Assembly (NCBI RefSeq): GCF_008831285.2
Contig: NC_045141.1
Location: 26,835,315-26,899,314 of the forward strand
Length of the DNA stretch: 64,000 bases
Reading direction: 5' to 3'
Source: Nymphaea colorata
Lineage: Eukaryota > Streptophyta > Magnoliopsida > Nymphaeales > Nymphaeaceae
Under the pieces are notes generated by a model, which saw only the letters and a list, made by a program, of their open reading frames with translations, was not told the DNA's origin and made no database searches. Shown in pieces: positions 27,340-40,171 of this stretch (position 1 is the first letter of the stretch; each line of letters begins with the position of its first letter). Made by a program: the position numbers and the translations under genes.

Positions 27340-29418
27340 TCAGGAGAGAGAAAGGGGGAGGGAGATGGCAAACCTCGAAACTCGCCGTTTAAAGGGCATT
27401 CCTTACACGAAGGAAGAGGAACGATTGCGTGAGTCTCCCCTTGCTTATTTTGGAAAAGGTAGCTTTTGCCACCGTCGAATTTCCTTATATCGACGGTCCA
27501 AACCCTCTTTCAGGAACGACGTTAGAATAAATAAGACATCCCTGAAGACCCCAAGAAACAGCCATCGACTGATGCGTGCCGCGTGTGCACCTTACTTTCA
27601 ATGTTCATTTACTAGGTCAAAATGTGAATAAATACATCTCATTAACGGTGTGTTTGATTACCCATTATCTTAATGTTTGGGATTTTAAGTTGTTATAATT
27701 GTACATACTATGATTTTTTATTATTGATTTGTAACAACAAACTGAAATCCTATGTTTGAAACATGCGATAGTTATGATGAATTTGTGAACCTTGCAAATC
27801 CATGGATTTTTTTTTGTCAAACTTCCTTGCCTCTATCTTGGATTTGAAGCATAGTGATAATCTTAGGAGAAAAGTTGGCAACTCCAACATTAATATGTTT
27901 TTCTCATGATGCAACAGTCATGGAATATTTTATGTTTAATATATAAATGTGATATTTATAATATATATCAATCAACCATGATTCGACGGGATAGAGCAGC
28001 GCTGCCTAACAAGTTGGACTTCACATTTTGCTGGCCAAATATGCCAATTTCAGTTGAACGAGATTCCTTGCGTTGGAAGATTGTATTCAGAATCCAAACC
28101 ATATAAAAATACATGCACCCTGAATAGGGAATATTGATCAATTCGACGGGATACGAGTTCACAAACAACCAAGAAGGCAGGTAACTTATTGGATCATGCG
28201 GACATATTTTAGTGCCATTCCACCAAATTTTGGTTGTCCCTCATTACACCAAACACGCTGTCTTAAATGTTTTTTAAATGTCATCAGATGTTTTTTATTT
28301 GTTTTTTTTTTTCCGTTAGAGTGTGCCTACAACTGTAATCGTGCCCACGTCCAAAAGGTTATCTTTTAGGACGCTTTTATTATGTTGAAATCTTTTCATG
28401 TAAGTGCCTATAACTGAGCCATAAATTCGATCACGGGCCTCGCATTTGTGAAATTGCTTCTGGGGGCAACTGCTAAAAAAGGCTCTACTTAATGGCGTCA
28501 CGTTCGAAGATATATTTACTCGTGTTTAGACATTGTTATTGATGTGAAAAAGTTCTCTTTATTTTTCATACGTAAATAAATTATATGATTATCCTCTTTG
28601 TGTTTAAAGTTATATTACAATGAGACTTTAAAATAATACTTAACTTTGCTAACGGGCAGGGATTGGACTCAACGTAGCTGCAGGAAGTTGATCCACTTGC
28701 ACAATAACAGAAATACTTAAATTTGGTTTCAGCGGTGCAATGATTGCATTTATTTTACAACAAGATGCAAAAGATTTGGTTGCAACATGAATTTGCGCGC
28801 TGACGAATTAGAAAAATTTTCAATCCCGAATACATTTTTTGAGGAAGAAAAAATTTAGGATGCTAAAACAAATAATAGGAAAGTTTGGCAGCAAAGTCAC
28901 AAAGTTGAACTTGGCTCAAATTGGGATATTTATGAACACCTTTTATATTGTTTGTCTCGAAGGGCATATTGTAAGTGGTGGGATTGGTGAGCTGATGAAA
29001 CTTCAGCCGTCAGTTTGTTGCTTATAAGAGTGACTCATCTAAATTGCAAACGGTGGATGCACGATTCATTTCCACTCAAATCTCAAATCAGTTTTCTAAC
29101 AGAATAAAGGAAAAAAAATTGAGAGACTTTAGCCACTCTCTGGATCTCCCTCTACCACATATCTATATATATAAGATACCATGGTTTCAAAATTTTGAAA
29201 AACACTAGAAGTGTCTTATTTAATACGATGTTGTTATTATTTCTGCAAAATGACCTTGCACCAGACCGTACGGAAAGTTCTGTGATCGGCGAACCAAGAG
29301 AAAGGCTGGGAAAAATTAGTTGGAAAAGGAAAAAAGAGGATCAAGAAGGCATGTGATAAACCGCCTTCAAAACGAGCGGGTGAGGCGAAGAGCGCGAATA
29401 CCCGGGGTGCGGGAAAGA
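27340..29418. other. Divergent intergenic region
   Basis: This 2.1 kb lies between the EMF2 promoter and the start codon of the plastid-protein gene and should hold both promoters. A plus-strand frame at 27365-27631 has no recognisable motif and I do not call it a gene. The right edge (about 29310-29418) is GC-rich and is probably the 5' leader of the gene at 29419. A possible inverted-repeat element at 27650-28262 is listed separately. Confidence 0.5.
27650..28262. mobile_element. Possible non-autonomous DNA transposon
   Basis: The left end reads ACGGTGTGTTTGATTACC. The right end, reverse-complemented, reads ACAGCGTGTTTGGTGTAATG. These resemble degraded terminal inverted repeats of a 0.6 kb element. 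The interior is AT-rich with no coding signal. I could not find a clear target-site duplication, so the call is tentative. Confidence 0.4.
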
Positions 29419-32400
29419 ATGGGCGCGATTTCAGGCTGCGGTTACCTTCTCTCCCCTCAGCCGAAATCGTCTTTCCGATGTTTTCCGACGACACATCCGC
29501 CTCGACCTCACGTCCTGTTCGCCTCAACCACAAACGCAACAAGAGCGAGAGTCCAATGCATCCGCTGCCAATCGCCTAATGCCGGTACTCTCTCTGTCTC
29601 TCCTCATGCTTCGGGATTGTGTTGTTCTCGATTTACATGCTTTCGTCGAAACGGCGCCATGGATTTATGGCTACAGTGGGTCTAAATTTAGAATTGTATA
29701 TCCTTTTCAACCCAGTCGTGATTATCAAAGCTAAAATATCTGTTGGCTACTCCGTCAGTATCTAGTGCTTCACGGTCACTGGACTGGGAGAAGGCACATA
29801 AGTTGTTATATCCATTGCTGATTAACGGTCGAAACTACCTTCTTCATTAACTCGAATGAAGGCTTACTGGATTCAGAAAACCCTGCGTGGGCTTTCATCC
29901 TATTTGCTATGGCACTATACTCTTTCTTATACCAGCCTGGACAAGACGAATGCAGTCTGGGCGGACTTCTCACATCTTCTATGACCTAAACGGAGGGAAT
30001 GGGGAACGGGCTTCACCAACCCTCTCAAAGATCAGCGGATTGGATTGTATTCGTGAATCCCTGCTTATGCTTAATTACTGCAACGAGTTTTGACATAATC
30101 TTGCTGAATCGGTTCAGATTTTTCTTTCTAGGTACCAAATAATAATTTGGGCATTTTTTTGGACGACACAGTCTGCATGCCCAATTGTGTAAAGTTTCAA
30201 TTTTGTTTAGAGTTTAGACATTTTAATTTTGGTATTTTTTTCTATTATCGGGGTTTAAATCACTTACAGTGTACGAATTTAAATGGGTCAGGTTAAGGAC
30301 CAATCTTCCGATTTTTTTGAGAAAATAATTTGGGTTCGCAAATCAAGTCTGACGACATTGCCTCACCCTCAACGAAAGTATAGGATTAGAAGCTTGTAGC
30401 TATGCCAGTCTTCTTTGTTCGTTTCCTTTTCAGATTGCTTCTACATAGCCTGTAGCTCGAACATGGGAATCATAGGTACGACAATTCCATGCAATAGTGC
30501 CTTTTTCTAGCATAATAGCGTGGGTATTGTGCAGGTGAAGATGATAGCAAAGCTGTTTTAGATGCATTTTTCCTTGGAAAGGCTTTCGCAGAGTTGCTTA
30601 CTGAGCGGGTTGAATCAACGGTTGGAGAATTTCTGAGTGTTATTGGTCAGTGGCAAGCTGAACAACAAAAACAGGTTCAGGATTTCCAGGTAAGTGACGT
30701 AATTTAGAACACGTTCCATGCTTAGAAGCTTCTAGATTGTAGTTAACAAGTGGGCGTCCGTTTTATGTACACATGCACACACACATATTACCTTCTGCCG
30801 TTTTCTTTTGGTTTTTATTTATGGACATTGTTTCGCTTTTCAAAGAAGACGTGATTGCCTCCAAACATTTGAAATTCTTTCTCCATTGTTTATTCCTTTA
30901 TAAATCACTTCATTTGTGGAATAACCATAGTTCCATTACTCATCACTGGTGGGGCTTGGCCAGTGCAAGGATTTTTGAAGTACTTTTTTTGACAATGAAA
31001 AATGTTAGCAGAGATTTCATGCAAGTTCAATCATAATTTCTGACCTACAACGTGCAAGATGTCTTTCTTCCCTCTTGGATGAAAGACAGTTAATTGAGAG
31101 GCTTTACCAGATCACATATTAATTATTCCTAGTTAAATTGGTAAAGCTTAGCAATCGGCAGTTCTGAGAACTGTCTTTTACCTACATAATGTAAATTCTT
31201 GAGTTTAGGCCGTTCCCATGATTTCTTTTATCAAACCACCATTAGACCAACTTACTTGCCGCTGATAGTTCAAGTCAGTCAAGATTTGAAGATTGTACAG
31301 ATGACGGTTCTACCATCTGAGGTCTATGTCCAGCTCCTAGTCTTCCAGCTGAATAGATCACAAAAATGATAAAAGAGTAATCAAGATTATGACACGGTTG
31401 TAATCATCCACACCTATTTGAACTGTATTCAATCCCAATTAACCCATTCCTACATAATCTCCTTCTCAGATGTTGACAACTTAAGAGGCAGAAAGGTTCC
31501 TAAATTATGACTGTTTCATATGATGGTAGCAGAGCTGCAAAGAAACATGCTTTAAGGCTGGTGCCACAGAAAGAGATGTGTGCCACACTATATGCAAGCC
31601 ATCTGCCTGAGTTGATTAGCTTGCTTCTGATAAAGTCGTATGCTTCACTCTGGTCTGGCATTTTGTGATGTTAAAAAGGAGAAAAGATGGTCGCTTGGAA
31701 TGATTATTAAATGTTGGAATGCATGAATTAGAAACGGTTGCTTCAACTACCAAATTGGTTTTGCCTCTTTCTATGGAGTTTATAAATAATGGCATGTTAA
31801 TGAAAAGATAAAACCTTCTTTATCTTTATTCTGCTACAAGCAATAAAACCAATAGCATTCCTTTTGTAATTTAGAAGGTTTTCTGAAGCTTTTTATGGCC
31901 AATATTCTTTTTCAACTTGATGTTGGAGAACTTCAAGCTGATCTGGTCTTACAATTTCTAATCTAATGATATCTGTCAGTCCATGACCTTTACTACATAT
32001 TATCATTTGAATTATAGCAGCCTGTGGATGCTGTCAGATTGCCAAGGCCTTTTCAATTGTCACTAGGGTTACTAGATTTTTCATGGTGGTGTCTTGCATT
32101 ACCATCTTCGATTGGGAGTTTACAGGTGGAAAATTTTTTGTGGAACTAAAAACTTGTATACTAAGATGTACAACATGCATTTGTGAAGCCAGGGTCTTAG
32201 CATGGCATATGATGTATTAATGTTTTGATATCTCCGATTCTCAAGCTGAGACGTAGTACTGATTATATATGCATATTGATTGTGTCCTGCTCACAAAAAC
32301 ATTTATCTTTAGAATTTTTGTTCCAGTAAATGGCTAGTCAGCTTTTTGGAATCCCAATTTTGAATCGTTTATAGGCATATGATCTCTCTTCATGAGCTGC

Positions 32401-33316
32401 CTGGTTTAGTTGAGATTTTGGATGGTTTTATGAAATCTGTTAATGGGCTTATCTTTGTATGACGGTTTCCTTGTGGTTTGGTGTTCTTACAATCTAGATA
32501 ATGATGCACTGGAGGAATTTGTGTCACAGTAACATTCTTAGCTCAGCTGCTGTTTTTGCATGATTTAGAAACTGTCCAAGCATGTTATTTGCAATCTCGT
32601 GATGGCTTTTCAATTTGGAGTGCTATCCCTTGAAATTGCCTGTGATAAAGTGCAACAGGATGGTTTTTAGGGCTACTCGTTCATGCCGTATTGCTGAGTT
32701 TGTTTATCTTGGTATCATCTAGCATCTCTAGTGAGGAATAGCCACAATGTGGTCTTTGTTTTCATAGAGTTCCTACCCCAATAAGTAGTGGCTCATTTAC
32801 CTTTCTTTTTACTGAAGATTAGCATAAATTTCAGTTAGACACATCCAAATCCCAAGTGATTAGTGCTGAATGCACAATGACCTTTGTAAGTGCCTCAAGG
32901 AAGGGAATTCATGTTCCTTTTTCCAGTTTGTATGCAGTCCCGATGCTCAAAGTTATCTGATCACTTGGCGATCAGCTTGAACTGTTAATGTGACAAAATT
33001 GATTGCCTCTCTTATGTTGTCGAGCTCAATTCTCATCTTTATGCACATGCTATTCGGGTTATTGCATTTCGCTTTCCTAGGGCATGTCATTATTTATGTT
33101 GGTGATACTATGCATAATTTTTAATTTCAGAGAATTCACTGAAATACTGGTAAGTGATCCATGCAGGAAGAAGTATTGGAGAGAGCAAAAAAGGCTAAAG
33201 AGAAAGCTGCTCGTGAAGCCATGGCAGGGCAGGCATCAGAGACCAAGTCACTGACAGCATCTTCAGGCAACGGAAACCCCACAAGTCCATCTTCTGATGC
33301 TACTAAGCCTATATGA
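29419..33316 (+). CDS. Predicted chloroplast protein, At4g13200-like, unknown function
   Basis: Three exons (29419-29584, 30535-30689 and 33167-33316) join in phase to 156 aa. The first about 55 residues are rich in Ser, Pro, Arg and Cys with few acidic residues and read as a chloroplast transit peptide. The mature part carries GEDDSKAVLDAFFLGKAFAE, then an amphipathic, Gln-rich segment (QWQAEQQKQVQDFQ) that runs into EEVLERAKKAKEKAAREAM. This looks like a coiled-coil helix, followed by a Ser/Thr-rich tail ending KPI. I recall this helix from an Arabidopsis plastid protein reported in plastoglobule proteomes, but its biochemical role is not known to me. Intron 2 is 2.5 kb and contains the left end of the tandem duplication, so the last exon has a broken second copy at 40172-40321. 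Confidence 0.82.
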
Positions 33317-34867
33317 AAAGTTGGATGTTCCTGCCCATCTACCATTTTGTTTTCCTACTCCGTGTCCTTCATGTTCTGTTTGTCTCTAAAGAGGGAAAAA
33401 AACAAAAAAGGAAAAGAAAGAAAGGGTCTTCTAGGAACGTGTATGTATAGTTCATTCCAGATCGTCACATAAACAATGAAAGATACCTTTTGCGTTCTCA
33501 AGAGATTTATTCCGCGTTACTGTTCAGTATGCACCTCACAGCCATAAAGAGATGCTAGATTTGACAGCGAAAAGATTTCTGTTATCCAACGAATGCATTG
33601 AAAGGGCAAGGGTCAATCGTGTATTTCAATCGATAATTTATGTTAGTCTTCTAGTTCAGTTTTTCATCTTGGTGCGACATTAGTTAAACTAAAGTGTTGG
33701 GAAACAGCTCGAGAAAATGCAGCTGTTTGACCTGTTTGCCACCTTACATGGCTTCTGCTACTTCTAACTGAAGTGCCTTCTTTGAAAAGCTCAGTTGTAG
33801 ACTTAGGGATCTTATAACGGTGGTTGTTAAATGATTGATTGCCTTCCTTCATACTCTTTTTAAAGGTAAAATCGAAACTGGTAAGGGATAAGTTGGAATC
33901 AATCAAATAAAGGCAAGCCTAGTGACACTTAGACTTTGGGTCTTACACATGCTGATGCAGGTGCCTGGAAGTGGATTGTAACATTTTATTTTGCAAAGCT
34001 TAGTTCCATATATAAGATTGTAAAAAATTTTTAAGGATTTAAAAGCTAGTTGATAAGCGATTGGCTGTCTTACTAATTCGCCGACCAAGCGCCCGAGCTG
34101 AATGTGAGACTGGGGTTGGGAGTGGACCGGGCCGTTGCACAAATGACCTTCTTCACATTGAATAGCATTTAACCAAATATGGTAGCATTGAATAGCATTT
34201 AACCAAATGTGTCTAGGTAGGTATCCAAAACATCTGATTTGCAAGCCCACGGGCGTACACATCAACAGTGTCTAGTTTTATCCTTTGGTAGTGGAGGCAT
34301 CAAGGGGTGGAAATTGGTCGGGTTCAGATGAAACAAAGACGTAGTAAGCGAAGACAGAGGTTAGTTTACAAGATGAAAATGCAGAACTTCATTAACTCCC
34401 GCGGTTATCCCTCTTATGCGACTGCGTCGTAAAAACAGGGGAAAAATAGAACACCATTTGTCGTCATCGCATAAGGTTTGTAGCTGTGAAACTCTAAAAC
34501 TTCATCGAACTTAAGAGATTTTGAGTTAGTTCAAGGAGCGAAATGTGTGAAGCTGATACGAGCAGCTTGGTGTTGAACTGGTTATGGCTGATTAAGAAGC
34601 CATCTAGCTACGACGCCCTATTTCTAGAAACAGAGGCGATTCAGGATCACCGGCATGACATCCTTTTTCTTCACTGGAAATCCACCGACTCCACAAGAGA
34701 ACCATTATTTCTTTAATTCATTATAAGATTCAAAGCCTACATGGTAGTTGTACCAATTCACATATCAAGACGTCTGATCGGCCCCGGTAAAATAAATGCG
34801 AAAACAGGCAGAACCTCTGTCAACAAGAAGATAGGCATAAAGGCAGGAGGGTGGTGTAAATGCTTTC
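33317..34867. other. Convergent 3' region between the plastid-protein and F-box genes
   Basis: This holds the 3' UTR of the upstream gene (matching 40322-40530 in the second unit) and the 3' side of the minus-strand F-box gene. A short direct repeat at about 34157-34210 has two copies of TTGAATAGCATTTAACCAAA. About 33600-34560 has no counterpart in unit B. I see no gene. Confidence 0.55.
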
Positions 34868-37704
34868 TTAGTTTGTAGGCCTTATTTCAAGTCCCTCGAG
34901 TAGCATCCCACTTTTCTGCTGCCGAGTCTCCATTAAACTGAACTCCAGTTCTCCACCCTCATCATCTGTGAAGAACTCCCCAACCTTGACCTCCATCCAC
35001 TCACCGTAACCCTCTCTTGGCCACAGAGCACTCCGCGGCCCCCGCCCCCGCCCCCGCCGCCGCCGCCGGAACCTGCGGTCCCTGGCAGCGGCATTCTCTG
35101 GGTGGATGAACGCCTCGTGCTCGGAGACGTGAGGGCTGTCATTCATTCTAATGGAAAGCCTGGCAGGAAGCGAATCGAAACCGTATGAATTATTCGTGTG
35201 TTTGAACACGAAATATGCTGCATACCGGGTTGACGGCGAAAGATCGGCGGTTGAGATTCTGCCACTGATGCTCAACCACCAGACGAACAAGAGCTCCGCT
35301 ACCTCTGGGAACCTGCAGACGTTACGCGTGATGCTCAATGAGAATGATTCCTAATAGGGCTTACGATGACAATAAAGAGAGATCGATTTCTCTCACCGTG
35401 GAACTTCAATTTGAGTTTCTTGCTCTATTCTAATCAATTAGATGTATCTAGTATGTATAAAAAAAACCTTCAAAAAGTAAGAAGAAACACAAATAAAAAT
35501 TTAGATATATGCATGTGCTCGTAAATCATGAATAATACAACATTAAATGAAAACATTGCATATCATCAAGGCCACGCAGGGTTTAAATGACATCTTCCCA
35601 TTTGATCTATTAACATGTAATATGGCTTCTGCCAATTCTTTACACCCATATGAAAATATTAATAGATTGACCTTTGAATCGATTCTATTGGTCTTTTAAA
35701 CTGTTTTAGATTTGAAATCTATGGATCTGATGTCGTATGTTTCTGAGATGATATGACAAAAAAAAAAAATCCATGGTAAAATTTCTAGTTCTTCAAACTA
35801 GGAGTCTTAGATCAAAACTACGATCCACCCTTATTTTGCCTAGGTGCATTGAGAACAATCAGATTTGAAATCGAAGAGAGAGGGTGTGATCTTAAATACA
35901 CAGTTCTCAAATTCTGAGGATTTCAAATCAGAGGCATCAAACATCAAATTAGTCCGCAGGTCTGGTACCAAGAACCAAGACCAACACAACTTTCACCTTC
36001 TTTCTCAAAAGTTTCGTGTTAGAAAATCCGCACAAATGACCAAGAGAGATAACGAAGTGTGCATTTTTTCTTTTTCTTGTATTGCTACTCTTAAGAAAAT
36101 ACAAAGTTTTCTAGACACTGTACTTTTCTAAATGTTTTTTTTTACAAAACTCTAAATACAGAAAATTGCTAAACCATCTAACAAATAATTAACAAGGAAA
36201 GAAACCCGTAGTGAGTATAGTTGTTGATGAAAATGACAAGAAGCAGTAAGTTCCTCCCGTATGTAGCGTTTTGTAATGCCATAAATTAAATGGACAAAAA
36301 ATCCTAGCAATTTTGAGTGATGCGTACCTAGATTCGGGCAGGTTAATCCACCTCCAGTATCGTTCGTCGTCGCCCCAGCTGATACTCAGCTCTCTCGCAG
36401 ACAGCATGAAGCATTTCTTGCCACTTGATCTGTCCAATGAGAAACTCTGTATTCACAAGATAGAAAGGATCTTATGGCATCAATTTCTCAATACAGTTTC
36501 AAGTGAAAAATGTAAATAATTATTTTCTTTTAGTGTCCTAGAAAAAAAAAATCAAAAAGTTTTTTATCCAGCAAAAGTTTCCTGGAATAGGGTGGAAGGG
36601 AAACTTTTTCTTTCATTTCCAATTCAACTTTAATGCGCTGGTTAGTTTGTTTGGGGGAGTAGAAAAACCCAGTGGCCAGTTATCTTCTGAAAAAGCAGAG
36701 ACCACCGGAGATTGGGAAACTGGTGAATCATCAGAACAGGGCCACCAGGAACCCTCCGCGCAAGATAGAGCGACCAGGCAGAGCCTCATTTTCTTAGGCA
36801 GGACGGAGACGGGGATCGCCACAGGCGCAGTCGGATCTGGTGCGGACAGGAACAACGCCGACCTGCGGACTCCTCGCCCGCGTTGTGTCCAAGACGAGGG
36901 TTTCTTTGAAGCGTTGACCTTTACCTTTCATTGGGCGTGCGGGGCCGCCCTCAGGCGATAAGGAAGGAATCGGGTTGGGGCTGATCGACACCCAAAAGGG
37001 TTCGATCTCGGCCCAACACTTTAAAACTTGAGTTCGCTCGATTAAATTAAAAATATATATTTTTAAATATAAAATAATATATAAATATAGTTACTTATAA
37101 TAAATATTATAATTATATATAAAATGGAATGTCATTTTTTTTTAAGGCCCGAGTTGGGCTGAATACTAGGTATCCACCAGCGACCAGGCCTAGTGTCCAA
37201 GCTTAGTTTATTGTTGCATGGACTGCCAAGCTGCTTAAAAAAAAAAAAAAAAATCTACCACATTCACTTCAAATTTGGAATAAACTTAAGGTAAGGGTGC
37301 AACAATAGTTCAAATCTTAAGCTTATGCCACCACAAAGTTTGGCAAAAATTTTAGACAACACCAAATGATTTAAAAAATATTACCCAAATCGATAGATGC
37401 AGTCTAAAAAGAGAGAAAGGCACACCTTTCGATCCAAGTCTATGGTTAGAGGGGAGGAACAGAGGCCGAAGAAGAGCTCTTTATTGGAGGAGAAGTGAAT
37501 GGGACGACTGACCCGGGAGAGCAGTTGATGGATGTCCGGCGGCAACATCCTCTCCCAGACGTAGTCTGAGGAAGCAGCTAAGAGGAAGGTGGATGAGACG
37601 GCCGACGACCGGCATACGTCTCTCGGCGTCGTCAGGGACAGGATGTAAGCGATGGAGTTCTCCGGCAGGTCGGGGATCGACGTCAACGACGACGAACTCA
37701 TCAT
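34868..37704 (-). CDS. F-box protein PP2-B-like, copy A (phloem lectin type)
   Basis: Predicted SCF ubiquitin-ligase adaptor: an F-box binds SKP1/ASK and a PP2 lectin-like domain is thought to bind glycan or protein targets. Exons 37704-37426, 36446-36328 and 35312-34868 join in phase to 280 aa. The F-box is near residues 10-50 (LPENSIAYILSLTTPRDVCR), followed by the family-typical SSDYVWERMLPPDIHQLLSR. The PP2 domain starts at SGKKCFMLSARELSISWGDD and includes YWRWINLPESRFPEVAELL, YAAYFVFKHT and GYGEWMEVKVGEFF, and ends GMLLEGLEIRP. Between HPENA and GYGEW is an Arg/Gly-rich insert encoded by a GC-rich simple repeat. The paralogue at 41260-43589 differs there. Intron 1 contains a GC-rich block (36640-36965) and an AT-rich repeat-like stretch absent from the paralogue. 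Length is normal for PP2-B proteins. Confidence 0.92.
35036..35069 (-). repeat. GC-rich simple repeat coding an Arg/Gly run
   Basis: On the plus strand it reads as CCCCCG units followed by CCG units. Translated on the minus strand it gives a run of Arg and alternating Gly/Arg (FRRRRRGRGRG) inside the PP2 domain of F-box copy A. The same position in copy B lacks the run, so this is a replication-slippage expansion specific to copy A. Confidence 0.85.
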
Positions 37705-37741
37705 CTTCCTTCCGTCTAGTCCAAACTCCCCAGCGGCCTTC

Positions 37742-37748
37742 TTATATA
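37742..37748 (-). promoter_or_regulatory. TATA box of F-box copy A
   Basis: The minus strand reads CTATATAAGAAGG about 38 bp before the ATG at 37704. The paralogue has the equivalent CTATATAAAG about 32 bp before its ATG. Conservation between copies supports it. The implied 5' UTR is very short. Confidence 0.5.
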
Positions 37749-37749
37749 G

Positions 37750-39036
37750 AAACAGCGGATATACGGGACAACGTTGGGTGCTCTACCTTCTTAATTAAAA
37801 AAACGTTATCTTGTTACCAGAGTCTCCGAGAGTCATCCTTGTCTTGTGACTTTTTATCATGAGGTAAGACACAAACCTCAAACCCTTGAAGCAACAATTT
37901 AAGATCAAATTAACAAAATTTTTATAATATTAATAAAAATAAATAAAATATTTAAAAGAGAAAACATCTAAATATTATATATATAATAATCCAACAAACA
38001 TAAAGTAAATAGGCAACTTAAAAAGATATATAATGCAATTCAATTCGAAGTAGATAACGGTAAAAGTAAAATAACATTGCATATCTAAGAAAATTATGAA
38101 AAGCTGTCTCCTCAACGCTAATAACAGTCCATGTATGTTTAAGCATTATGGTTGGATCCACATTTATAACATGCACAATCTCAATACAATAAAACTACAG
38201 AATAAAATTTCTACCTGCTTTCTTCTCAGCTAGGTAATTAACTGAAAGAGACGAGCTCGTTCGAGTCGTGAGGACCTAAAGTTTGCTTCACCATTAAGAA
38301 TGGGGGCCGACTGTTTCTTTCACACGCTTTTTTCATCAACGTCCATCTCTAATAAGGTTCATTGCAGGGCGGAGGCAGTGGCGAAAAGGTTTTATTGCAT
38401 GGGCGGAATCCAGTGTGGGCAATTGCCTACATGAAGTCACAACAAATACTTATTTTTATATTGATACTTCAGAACAAATTTTTTCATTAACTTATATGTT
38501 AATGCCTTTTAAAAAATTAAAATTTATTATTAGCATGCTTTAACAAAAAATTTCTTACTCATAAAAGAAATTCTTTACACCAGCCTCTCTGCCAGCCATG
38601 ACCATAAGACTCGCCTCACATGGCTTGTGGCTGTCCTTTTCTGACATGGTTTGAAAGAGGAATTCAAGTCGGCTAAATTAATGAAGAGAGGGACCAAAGA
38701 CAGAAATATAAAAATAAAATGCGACCAAAGGCTCCTTCCATGACGGGGGGAGTTGCTTGGAATTGGCTCCAATTCATATCGCTAGAGTCAGGATTTAGTA
38801 TGAAAATGGTGGGTCACACTAATATTTGGGCCATATGTACTTTCATAGCTTCCTTGTTTTGTGTATATTGATTTAGGGATGTCAAGGGATTGGATTCAAG
38901 TTAGATATAACTCTTACAGTATCCAAATATTCACATTTTAGTAATTTAACTTGAAGCCAAATTCAGATATAAAGTGCATAAATTCGTATTCAAATTTTGA
39001 CAAATTGAATTATTCAATTGTCTTTTAAAGATTCTA
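37750..39036. other. Spacer upstream of F-box copy A
   Basis: AT-rich and without a recognisable gene. It is largely alignable by eye with about 43660-45105 through shared blocks (CTGTCTCCTC..GCTAATAACAG, AAAATGCGACCAA, GAAAATGGTGGG). A stretch at about 38365-38580, starting GGGCGGAGGCAGTGGCG, has no match there and may be an insertion. Confidence 0.5.
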
Positions 39037-40171
39037 TCAGATTGCCAAAGCATTTTCAATTGTCACTAGGGTTACTAGATTTTTCACGGTGGTTACTTGC
39101 ATTGTCATCTTCCATTGAGTTTACAGTGGAAAGCTTTTTGTGGAACTAAAAACATGTATCCTAAGATGGGCAACAGGCATTTGTGAAGCAAAGGCCTTAG
39201 CATGACATATGCTGTATTAACGTTTTGATATCTCAGATTCTCAAGCTGAGACGCAGAAACGGTTAGATGCCTGTATGTGCATATTGATTGCATCCTGCTC
39301 GCTGAAACACGATTTTTAGAATTCTTGTTCCAGTAAATGGCTAGTCAGCTGCTTGGCAACCCAATTTTGAACCATTGACAGGCATAAGAACTCTCTTCAT
39401 GGACTGCCTGGTTTAGTTGAGATTCTGGATAGTTTTATAAAATCTATTAATGGGCTTATTTTGCACGATGGTTTCTTTGTGTTTAGGAGTTCTTACAATC
39501 TAGATGGTATAAGTGATCCCACTAATGCACTGGAGGTATTTGTGCCACAGTAACATTGCAGCCTGCAGTTTTTTGCATGATTTAGAAATTGTCCGAGCAT
39601 ATTATTTGTAATCACGTGATGGCTTTTGCAATTTGCAGCGCAATCCCTTGAAATTGCCTGTGATGAATTGCAACAGGCTGGTTTTGAGGGCCACTGTGGT
39701 CTCTGTTTTCATCTAGTTCCTACCCCCATTAAGTAGTAGATTGCTAATGTTCTGGGTCTTTGTTTTGTAAGGAACTGCTTATGCCACAGTGGTTCATGTT
39801 TGGATAAAGTATCACTAAATCAATCTAACAAAACACGGAACCTGTATAGGCCAGACCGTAATTGCAAGGGGCTCAATTAGCTTTTCTTTTTCCTGAAGAA
39901 TATTAGCATAAGTTCCACTTAGAAGTTGATGCACACATCCAAATCTCAAAAGTGATTGGTGCTGAGTGTACAATGACCTTTAAAAGTGCCACAAGTAAGG
40001 GAATTCTTGTTCGTTTTTCATTGCCTCTCTTATGTTTCTGAGCTCAGTCCTCATCCTTATGCACATGCTATTGGGGATTTTGCATGTCCCTTTTCTGGGG
40101 CATGATATTATCACGATGCTCAATTTTCAATTTCAGAGAATTCACTGAAACAGTAGAAGTGATCCATGCAG

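Larger units (their letters stand above)
32033..39036. repeat. Tandem segmental duplication, unit A
   Basis: Starting at TCAGATTGCCAA, this unit matches the segment from 39037 in the same orientation and order: the distal part of intron 2, the last exon and 3' UTR of the plastid-protein gene, the PP2-like F-box gene, its upstream region, and a tail with GCGACCAA and AAAATGGTGGG motifs. The unit ends near 39003-39036, directly before unit B, so the arrangement is a clean head-to-tail tandem. Unit A has private sequence at about 33600-34560 and within the F-box gene's first intron. Confidence 0.85.

Noticed and set aside
27365-27631. 88-residue plus-strand frame just upstream of the EMF2 TATA box
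   Set aside because: Basic composition but no known motif. It overlaps the inferred promoter on the other strand and is most likely chance.
30773-31036. 87-residue frame in intron 2 of the plastid-protein gene
   Set aside because: Lies wholly in an intron with clear splice sites on both sides and looks like translated T-rich intron sequence.
36970-37200. AT-rich stretch considered as an LTR or Helitron fragment
   Set aside because: No terminal repeats, primer-binding site or hairpin end could be identified, so it is mentioned only as repeat-like intron sequence.
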